DNA of 17,722 bases from Hyphomonadaceae bacterium UBA2389 (GTDB lineage: Bacteria; Pseudomonadota; Alphaproteobacteria; Caulobacterales; Aquidulcibacteraceae). Positions 7,562 through 14,546 of this stretch are shown one piece after another (within the stretch, counting starts at the first letter, position 1; each line of letters opens with the position of its first letter). The stretch lies in assembly GCA_002343395.1 (NCBI GenBank), contig DDSN01000140.1, positions 12,834 through 30,555 on the forward strand. Reading direction: 5' to 3'. The position numbers and the translations under genes were made by a program. Under the pieces are notes generated by a model. That model saw only the letters and a list, made by a program, of their open reading frames with translations, did not search any database and was not told the DNA's origin.

Positions 7562-8919
7562 GGCGCGTCCTCTGGAAGCAGCCAGCCTGTGACAGACGCG
7601 TTGATGTCAAACGTTTCACGCGCCATCGCCATCGCTTCGTCGCGCGTAACCGCTTCGACGTCCTCGCCCCAGTTCACGATATCGTCTATGCTTTCCCCCT
7701 GAGCGAGAGACGAGCCGTAAATGTTGGCGAGACTCTCCTGACTGTCGCGCGCATAGATCGCCGCCGCCGACAGCGACGACTTGGCGCGCTCCAGTTCGGC
7801 TTCCGTCGGTCCATCGCGAAGGAACGTTGCGACGACATCGTCGACAGCCGCCTCCAAGCGTTCCAGAGAAACGCCCTCGACCGGCGTGGCTGAAATCGAC
7901 ACGCTGCCGCCGCCGAGGCCCGAAGTGGCGCCGCTGGCGCCGGCGGCCACGGCGAGGCGTTGTTCCACGACCAGCGCGCGATAGAGACGGCTCGTTTCGG
8001 AACCACCCAGAACCTCGACGGCGACATCCAGCGCATGCGCCTGGCGCCCTTCATCGGTTCCATACGAAGTCGCACGATAGAGGCGCGAGAGCGAAGGCTG
8101 GCGCACCTTCTCGTCGCGATGGCTGACCCGCATGGGGCCTACGCTCGGCGGATCGGAGACCCAATCGCGCGCCGGCAGATTTCGCGAGGACTGCAACCGT
8201 CCATAATAGCGCTGCGCGAGAGGACGCAGCTCGGCTGCGTTCACGTCGCCGGCGACAACAAGGATCGCGTTGTTCGGCGCGTACCAAGTCCGGTAGAAAG
8301 AAAGAGCTGTTTCACGATCGAGCGCTTGGATCTCGTGCAACCAACCGATGACAGGCGTTCCATACGGGTGGTGCGGCCACAGCATGGCGCGCATGCGCTC
8401 ACCTAGGACCGCGCCGGGGCTGTTGTCGATCCGCTGGCGTCGCTCCTCTCCGATGACATCGCGTTCCGACAGGAACGTCTCCTCGGAGAAGCGGAGGTTG
8501 CGCATGCGATCGGCTTCCATGCGCATCACCAGCTCCAGCCGGTCGCGCGCGATGCGCTGGTAGTACGCCGTGTAGTCCCACGCAGTGAACGCGTTATCGA
8601 CGCCGCCGTTGCGGGCGATAATGCGGGAGAACTCGCCCTCTGGAATCGAGCGCGTGCCTTTGAACATCAAGTGCTCGAAGAAATGCGCGATCCCTGAGTG
8701 GCCACGCGGTTCGTCCGCGGACCCGACGCGGTACCACACCATGTGCGTCACAACCGGCGCGCGCCGGTCCGTTATGACCACAACCGTCAAGCCGTTGTTG
8801 AGCGTAAAGGTCTCCGGTCGCGGCAGATCACGCGCGAACGCTGACGACCAAGACAAGGCAATGGCTGTGAGCGCCAAGACGCACGCGGCGCGCACGGCCA
8901 TTCGCCAATCGTGAAACAC
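7558..8919 (-). CDS. M16-family zinc metallopeptidase, catalytic subunit, exported
   Basis: A 453-residue pitrilysin/processing-peptidase-like enzyme. The inverted zinc motif HFFEH is at 79-83, followed by MFKGT. The third zinc ligand is predicted at E159 (VIGEERRQRIDN), 76 residues after the motif as in the family. The C-terminal half carries GGSETSRLYRALVVEQ. The N-terminus has a signal peptide (MAVRAACVLALTAIALSWSSAFA), placing it in the periplasm. The start is either GTG at 8919, used here, or ATG at 8901, six codons in and directly before the signal sequence; neither has a well-spaced ribosome-binding site. It lies 11 bp downstream of the lipoprotein gene and overlaps its non-catalytic partner by 4 bp. 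The substrate cannot be told from sequence. Confidence 0.94.
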   Translation of the reverse strand: MFHDWRMAVRAACVLALTAIALSWSSAFARDLPRPETFTLNNGLTVVVITDRRAPVVTHMVWYRVGSADEPRGHSGIAHFFEHLMFKGTRSIPEGEFSRIIARNGGVDNAFTAWDYTAYYQRIARDRLELVMRMEADRMRNLRFSEETFLSERDVIGEERRQRIDNSPGAVLGERMRAMLWPHHPYGTPVIGWLHEIQALDRETALSFYRTWYAPNNAILVVAGDVNAAELRPLAQRYYGRLQSSRNLPARDWVSDPPSVGPMRVSHRDEKVRQPSLSRLYRATSYGTDEGRQAHALDVAVEVLGGSETSRLYRALVVEQRLAVAAGASGATSGLGGGSVSISATPVEGVSLERLEAAVDDVVATFLRDGPTEAELERAKSSLSAAAIYARDSQESLANIYGSSLAQGESIDDIVNWGEDVEAVTRDEAMAMARETFDINASVTGWLLPEDAP

Positions 8920-8930
8920 TGCCTCGCGGC

Positions 8931-9476
8931 TCAGGTGCCGGGCAGGCGGATGCCGCCGCTACGTTCGCGCTGGATAACGACGCGGCCGCCGCCGGTCGTG
9001 CGCCGAATAGCTTCGTCATCTTCCAGGCGCCGCGCTTCCTCTTCCGCATTGAGCGGCGCGGCGCGCGGCGCATCCGACCCGCCGAATGTCAGCACGCGGT
9101 TCACGAAACCCTCGCTGCGCCGGACGACGCCTTGGCTTTCATAGTCGATGGTGTCGCGGATATCGGGATCCGCCGCTTCGGCGCCGGCGGACGCGACCAA
9201 GGTGCGTTCGCCCTGGCTGGCGCCCTGCCCCACATCGGCGCCGAACAACGCCGCGCGCGCTTCGTCTTGCGGTTGGAGTTCTTGTGGGCGCGGCTCGCCC
9301 GGACGCGGCGGACGCAGATTATAGTCGGGCGGAAGCGTCAGCGGCGCCTGCGTCACGACGCGAAACTCGTCGGGCGAAACCTTCGTCGCCCCGACCGCTC
9401 GAGAGAACCCGGCGCAACCGCTCGCGGCCGTCGCCGCGGCGAGCACCGCCATCAGTGCGATTGGTTTGGACGTCAT
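8931..9476 (-). CDS. DUF3035-family lipoprotein (BamF-like)
   Basis: A 181-residue lipoprotein. The leader MTSKPIALMAVLAAATAASGC ends in a lipobox-like ASGC with the lipidated cysteine at 21; Ala at -3 is acceptable but not ideal. Next comes the segment VSPDEFRVVTQAPLTLPPDYNLRPP (about 33-57), the hallmark of the DUF3035 family, which includes the alphaproteobacterial BAM-complex lipoprotein BamF. It somewhat resembles the extended N-terminal part of BamC. The rest is polar, Pro/Arg/Glu-rich and probably disordered, ending in GGGRVVIQRE.SGGIRLPGT. It lies between lspA, whose product would mature it, and the catalytic M16 gene, with gaps of 114 and 11 bp. Family assignment is good; a role in outer-membrane protein assembly is by analogy. 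Confidence 0.82.
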   Translation of the reverse strand: MTSKPIALMAVLAAATAASGCAGFSRAVGATKVSPDEFRVVTQAPLTLPPDYNLRPPRPGEPRPQELQPQDEARAALFGADVGQGASQGERTLVASAGAEAADPDIRDTIDYESQGVVRRSEGFVNRVLTFGGSDAPRAAPLNAEEEARRLEDDEAIRRTTGGGRVVIQRERSGGIRLPGT

Positions 9477-9590
9477 CGGCCGGGCGCTCCCTGAATCTAA
9501 TCCGTCGCTTCTAGCCGAGCCGTACGCCGCTCGCCAAGCCAGACAGCAGTTGAGAAGCGCATGGCGGGTGAGTTTGTCCGTTGTGCGGCG

Positions 9591-10160
9591 TCAGGCGCCT
9601 GAATGGGGTTCGCCCCCGCCCAGCCCCTTGAACCAGACTTTGGCCTGTTCCCAAGGCGTGCCCTTCCCGGGCTCGGACTCGGTGAAAAAGACCATGTCCA
9701 GGGCCAGAAGGATGGCGCCCACGGTGATCGCGGCGTCAGCGACGTTGAACACCCAGGGAAACCACAAGCCGTTGAAATCCAGGAAATCCGCTACCGCCCC
9801 GAAGCGGATCCGGTCGATCACGTTGCCGAGGGCGCCGCCGATAACCAGCCCAAGCGCCACGGCGGTAAGCCGGCGCTCGGCGGAGCGGAGCCACCACAAA
9901 AACACGCCCGAAATGGCGAAAGAAAGCGCAACAAGCCCCCATCGCGCGATATCCTCGCTCGCGCGCAGCAGGCCGAAGCTCACCCCCCGGTTCCAGACCA
10001 TCTGCAGGTCGAAGATGGGCGATATCTCGATGAAACGACAGCCATAGCCCCCCTCCAGGCATCCGGGAGGGCTGAATCGACCGGGGCCAAGGATCAGCCA
10101 CTTACTGATCTGATCGAAGACGAAAACAACCGCCGCGAGGGCGAGTCCGAGGCGCAACAT
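9591..10160 (-). CDS. lspA: Lipoprotein signal peptidase II
   Basis: An inner-membrane aspartyl peptidase that removes signal peptides from prolipoproteins after diacylglyceryl transfer. Signature motifs are FDQISKW in the first transmembrane helix, VWNRGVSFGLL, GGALGNVIDRIRFGAVADFLDF (first catalytic Asp) and WVFNVADAAI (second catalytic Asp), with four hydrophobic helices. I chose the ATG at 10160 (189 aa). A TTG at 10196 would add 12 residues (MPGARLKVISRL) and cannot be excluded; neither has a clear ribosome-binding site. An insertion with two cysteines (PPGCLEGGYGCRF) follows the first helix on the periplasmic side. It heads the lspA-DUF3035-M16-M16 run and diverges from the Hsp70-like gene. 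ileS, its usual upstream partner, lies 6.7 kb away. Confidence 0.95.
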   Translation of the reverse strand: MLRLGLALAAVVFVFDQISKWLILGPGRFSPPGCLEGGYGCRFIEISPIFDLQMVWNRGVSFGLLRASEDIARWGLVALSFAISGVFLWWLRSAERRLTAVALGLVIGGALGNVIDRIRFGAVADFLDFNGLWFPWVFNVADAAITVGAILLALDMVFFTESEPGKGTPWEQAKVWFKGLGGGEPHSGA

Positions 10161-10222
10161 GAGCCGGCTTATGACTTTGAGCCGCGCTCCCGGCAAGGGC
10201 GGGCGCCCGCGTCCGCTCCCCC

Positions 10223-11671
10223 ATGACCAGTTTGTTATCCACAGACAGACCGCCCTCGGCTAGGTTTGCGAGCGTGGACACTCTGGTCGAAGAAGCGGGA
10301 GGGCGGCGCGGCGTCGACGCCGCGTGGTCGATCGGCGTCGATTTCGGCACGGCGTTTTCCAAGGCCGCCGCCACGCGGGTGACAACAGATCAAGGCGGGG
10401 CGCTGCGCGAAATGACCCCGCTGCGCCTTGGCGAAGCGGCGGGATGGGATCGCCCCTTCCTGATCCCCTCCTCGATCTATCTCGACCGTGCGCGCGTCCA
10501 TTTTGGCCACCATGCGGTCACGCGCATTCTTGAAGCGGAGCAGGACAACCGTGAACTCGCGAGATCATTCAAAACCGTGCTGGGCGCCCACAATTTCGAA
10601 GGCGCGCTGGATTTCTATCCCACGAAGAACGTCGACCCTGACCGGGTGTTTCGGCTACGCGACCTGATCGTTCTATTCCTTGCCTACCTGCTTGCCCTGA
10701 TCGAACGCGCGGCCGCGCGCGCCTACGCGTACGAGCCCGGCGGCGTGATCGAAGCGTCGCGCATCTGCTTCAGCAGGCCGGGCTGGATTCCGTCACGGGT
10801 GGCCGCGACCCACGACGCGATGATGCACCTCTTCAGCCAAGCGCATCTTGTGAACGCAGCGCTTGGCGCGATGCTGCTCGACCTGGAGGGCGTGGAATAC
10901 TCCTATGCGCGTGCGGCGCTCGATGGCGCGGCAGCCGCGCCGTCCTTGTTCCAGAATCTGGACGGCGGCATTTACGAAGCCAGCGCCGTCGGCTTGTGCC
11001 ACCTCAGCGACAAGAACGCGCCGAAGTGCCTTTTGGTCGTTGATGTCGGCGGCGGTACGACAGACATAGCTGGGCTCATGCGCGCGCCCGGAAGCGAACA
11101 CATCCGCGTGGTGCGCACGGCGCGTCGCACGATTGACGTCGCCGGCGACGACTTTGACGCAGCTCTTCTCGACTATCTGATCGCGAAGAGCAGCTTGCGC
11201 GGCAAAGCGGAACAAACAGCGTTGTGGCGGCGTTTGCTGCCCCGCATCCGCGACCTGAAAGAAGAAATCTTCGAACGCGGGTCCGCACGTTTTTCTGGCG
11301 GCGGCGTAACGATCAGATGTTCGGCCGGAGAGTTTGAACGTCAGCCGTCGTTTCGCGCCGTCCTTAAGGACATCATCCGTACGTACGATCGCAGTCTCGA
11401 TGAGGTTTTACGCAATTGCCGCCGTGAGCGCATTCGCCAGCTGGGCGTCGTCATCGCCGGCGGCGGCTCACGCCTTCCCGCGCTGCGGCGTGCGGTCACC
11501 CGTCCGCGTTGGAATACGCACGGCGTGCGCATCGTTCATTTGCCGACCACCCCGCGTTGGGGAAACGCGCTTGCGAGCGCAGCCCACTTCGACGCGCTTT
11601 TCGCGCAACTGAGTGCGGCGTTCGGCGCCGCCATCTCAAGCTCTGAGTTCTCGCGCTCGGTTCAGGTCTAG
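10223..11671 (+). CDS. Hsp70/actin-fold ATPase lacking a substrate-binding domain
   Basis: A 482-residue protein with the three nucleotide-binding signatures of the Hsp70/actin superfamily: phosphate-1 IGVDFGTAFSKAA (D40 onward), phosphate-2 LLVVDVGGGTTDIAGL (D274 to D281) and adenosine motif GVVIAGGGSRLPALRRAV (412-419). VAGDDFDAALLDYLI (306-320) matches the GGEDFD region of Hsp70s. The chain ends about 65 residues after the adenosine motif, so the beta-sandwich and lid of DnaK are absent. No J-protein or nucleotide-exchange factor is nearby. It is probably cytoplasmic, perhaps a scaffold or a specialised chaperone. The start is uncertain: ATG 10223 has no ribosome-binding site and a DnaA box would lie inside the gene; GTG 10274 is an alternative that leaves the box upstream. 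It converges on tpsB across a repeat element. Confidence 0.85.
   Translation: MTSLLSTDRPPSARFASVDTLVEEAGGRRGVDAAWSIGVDFGTAFSKAAATRVTTDQGGALREMTPLRLGEAAGWDRPFLIPSSIYLDRARVHFGHHAVTRILEAEQDNRELARSFKTVLGAHNFEGALDFYPTKNVDPDRVFRLRDLIVLFLAYLLALIERAAARAYAYEPGGVIEASRICFSRPGWIPSRVAATHDAMMHLFSQAHLVNAALGAMLLDLEGVEYSYARAALDGAAAAPSLFQNLDGGIYEASAVGLCHLSDKNAPKCLLVVDVGGGTTDIAGLMRAPGSEHIRVVRTARRTIDVAGDDFDAALLDYLIAKSSLRGKAEQTALWRRLLPRIRDLKEEIFERGSARFSGGGVTIRCSAGEFERQPSFRAVLKDIIRTYDRSLDEVLRNCRRERIRQLGVVIAGGGSRLPALRRAVTRPRWNTHGVRIVHLPTTPRWGNALASAAHFDALFAQLSAAFGAAISSSEFSRSVQV
10235..10243 (+). promoter_or_regulatory. Perfect DnaA box between lspA and the Hsp70-like gene
   Basis: TTATCCACA matches the strong DnaA-box consensus exactly. 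It lies 75 bp upstream of the preferred lspA start and either just inside the Hsp70-like gene (ATG 10223) or 31 bp upstream of its alternative GTG (10274). In Caulobacter, DnaA acts as a transcription regulator as well as the replication initiator, so a role in this divergent promoter region is possible. I saw no second box nearby, so it is not an origin. Confidence 0.45.
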
Positions 11672-11771
11672 AGCATTTTCCGACGAAGTGGACGCCGGTT
11701 CGGCGTAAGAAAATGCGACCAAACAAAAACCTAGAGCCCCGATCCGTTTCAAATCGGATCGGGGCTCTAGG
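11668..11771. repeat. REP-like intergenic palindromic element (two hairpins)
   Basis: About 104 bp fill the gap between the convergent Hsp70-like and tpsB genes. The first half folds as an 8-bp outer stem (GCATTTTC 11673-11680 with GAAAATGC 11709-11716) around an inner 6-bp stem (11692-11697 with 11701-11706). A short A-rich spacer (ACCAAACAAAAACC) leads to a second hairpin of 17 bp (11730-11746 with 11755-11771). The string TCTAGAGCATTTTCCG, then a G-rich middle, GAAAATGCGAC, AAACAAAAAC and CTAGAGC, is a pattern I recognise from intergenic repeats dispersed through many alphaproteobacterial genomes. The TAG of the upstream gene is part of the element. Confidence 0.75.
11730..11771. terminator. 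17-bp-stem hairpin, probable bidirectional terminator
   Basis: A perfect 17-bp inverted repeat (CCTAGAGCCCCGATCCG and its complement) closes an 8-nt loop between two convergent genes, 2 bp from the tpsB stop. It is the most stable hairpin I see in the window. There is no T-tract, so termination would rely on the stem alone or on Rho, or the hairpin may protect 3' ends. It is the second half of the repeat element. Confidence 0.55.
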
Positions 11772-11772
11772 A

Positions 11773-13398
11773 TCAATAGGAAGCGGACAGCGAGAAGAAC
11801 TGGCGCCAATCGCGGTCAGTTTCCTCGGAAGGCGTGCGATCAATCGGCCGCGCGAGCTCAAAGCCCGCGGTGACCCGATCCTGTAGCGTCAGCCGCACGC
11901 CCGCTCCGGCGGAGGCCAGATCCTGGCCGCCGCCATCGTTCCACACCTGAGCAGCATCGACGAACGCGTAGCCCTGCGCGAAGGACAACAGCGCGCCCTC
12001 CGGATCAAATCCAGCGCGCAACTCCAACGAAGCCGCCAGCCCGCGATCGCCGGATATCTCGCCGTATCCAAACGCTCGACCGAAAACGGCCCCGCCAGCG
12101 GTAAACTCCTCCGCGCCAAGCAGCGGCTCAGCCGACCACTGACCCGATACCGCGCCATAGACGCCGAAGTGGCGGCCGAGATCGCGATAGTGCGAAGCGA
12201 AGCCGTCGATCTTGAAGAACCGCGCGTCCGCGTCGGCGCGCGACCGCCGCATCGGCGACGCCTCGGAAGCGCCAAGCGCATCGAGGCCGAAGGAGGTCTG
12301 CACGATGACGGTGGTCGATCGCCCGGCATCGTCGAGTGTGCCGCGAATCCCGGCGCGCACCACACGCAGTTCATCGGCATAGGCGCCGCTGCCATCCGAC
12401 CAGTCGTTCTCTTGGTGCAGCGAGTCGAAGCCCGCGCTCAACCAAAGTCCCGCGCGCCGCGTGCGAATGATTGGAAACTCATAGCACAGCGAGACGATCT
12501 CGCTATCGCCGCCAATGTCGGCGGACAATAAGTCGGCGCCGTCGTTGGATCGCGACATGCCAGCCGATGCCCGCAACCAAGCGCCGTTCTCAAACGCATA
12601 CGCCCAGGAGGCTTCCACAAACGTGTACTCAGAGGGCGAGCGCGGCGCGGTGAACACCGCGAGCGCAGCCTGGTCGCGATCCGCGAACACGCCGTTGGCG
12701 GCGACGCGTGCGTAGGCCCGCAGTTCATCCATGGCTGGCGTACCGCGATTGTCGACGAAGACATTCGCCGACCGCGCCTCATAGTCCGCCGTGACCACGA
12801 GCCGATGGATGTCGCCTTCGATGGGCTCCATGCGCGAGCGCACCGACATGCCGGGCGCATCGCCTGCAAATCCAAGCCGGCGCTCAAGATCACGGAGGTC
12901 CGCGATCGGCGCTTCCTGCAAACCCGCCAGATACGACTGTATCCGTTCGGCGCCATCGCCTTCGACGACAACCTCTCCGATGCGCCCCTCATGCACGAGG
13001 ATGCGCGCAACGCCTCCGGCCGGTTGCGGCGGGACAGTCGCGTAGGACAAAAAATACCCGCGTGCGCGGTAGCGGGCGGTGATCCGCTCGGCGATCCGGG
13101 CGAGATCCGTCATGTCGACCTGGCGGGTCAGAAATGGCGTGTAAATTTCCGCGAGCTCGCTGTTCGGGATTGCGCGAGCGCCTTCAATCGATACGCCGAG
13201 CAAGGTGAAACAGTCCGCGCTGCCGCTGGCGCAGGTTTCCGGCACGCCGTCATTCGCCAGACCGCGCAGCTCGCTTGCGTTCGCCGTGCCAACCCCGCCC
13301 GCGGCGAGCGCCAGCGTCGCGGTCAACGCCGCGCGAACGCGATCGCGGCTGATCGCGAGGGGATCGAGAATGCGCACGCCATGGTTTGTGCGCATCAA
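11773..13398 (-). CDS. TpsB/ShlB/FhaC-type two-partner secretion outer-membrane transporter
   Basis: A 541-residue POTRA-barrel protein. After an N-terminal export sequence (hydrophobic stretch about 21-42) comes a first POTRA (about 63-138), with FTLLGVSIEGARAIPNSEL, the DLARIAERITARYRARGYFLSYATVPPQ core and ARILVHEGRI; then a second POTRA starting IGEVVVEGDGAERI. From about 215 to the end alternating beta-strands form the barrel, closing with FVDAAQVW and a terminal SLSASY. The conserved channel-loop motif (usually VRGY/F) appears as FGRAFGYGEISGDRG, keeping the key Arg near 440. Such proteins move TpsA exoproteins such as adhesins or haemolysins across the outer membrane. No TpsA-like gene is in view. 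It diverges from the FecR gene across 98 bp and faces the Hsp70-like gene. Confidence 0.88.
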   Translation of the reverse strand: MMRTNHGVRILDPLAISRDRVRAALTATLALAAGGVGTANASELRGLANDGVPETCASGSADCFTLLGVSIEGARAIPNSELAEIYTPFLTRQVDMTDLARIAERITARYRARGYFLSYATVPPQPAGGVARILVHEGRIGEVVVEGDGAERIQSYLAGLQEAPIADLRDLERRLGFAGDAPGMSVRSRMEPIEGDIHRLVVTADYEARSANVFVDNRGTPAMDELRAYARVAANGVFADRDQAALAVFTAPRSPSEYTFVEASWAYAFENGAWLRASAGMSRSNDGADLLSADIGGDSEIVSLCYEFPIIRTRRAGLWLSAGFDSLHQENDWSDGSGAYADELRVVRAGIRGTLDDAGRSTTVIVQTSFGLDALGASEASPMRRSRADADARFFKIDGFASHYRDLGRHFGVYGAVSGQWSAEPLLGAEEFTAGGAVFGRAFGYGEISGDRGLAASLELRAGFDPEGALLSFAQGYAFVDAAQVWNDGGGQDLASAGAGVRLTLQDRVTAGFELARPIDRTPSEETDRDWRQFFSLSASY

Positions 13399-13496
13399 TC
13401 AACAACAGCGCCTTAACGACGATGTTTTCATGGAGTTTATCAGTTCGTTAGCGCCGTTTTGTTAGGCTTTGCGGAAGCGTTGACCCTCGGAAGGCT

Positions 13497-14540
<1,044 letters not shown>

Positions 14541-14546
14541 CCAATC

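Noticed and set aside
10235..10243. Chromosomal or plasmid replication origin
   Set aside because: There is only one DnaA box, no AT-rich unwinding region and no replication gene nearby.
13399..13496. Defined promoters or operators in the tpsB-fecR divergent gap
   Set aside because: The gap is relatively AT-rich and must hold both promoters, but I could not match convincing -35/-10 pairs or a clear regulator palindrome.
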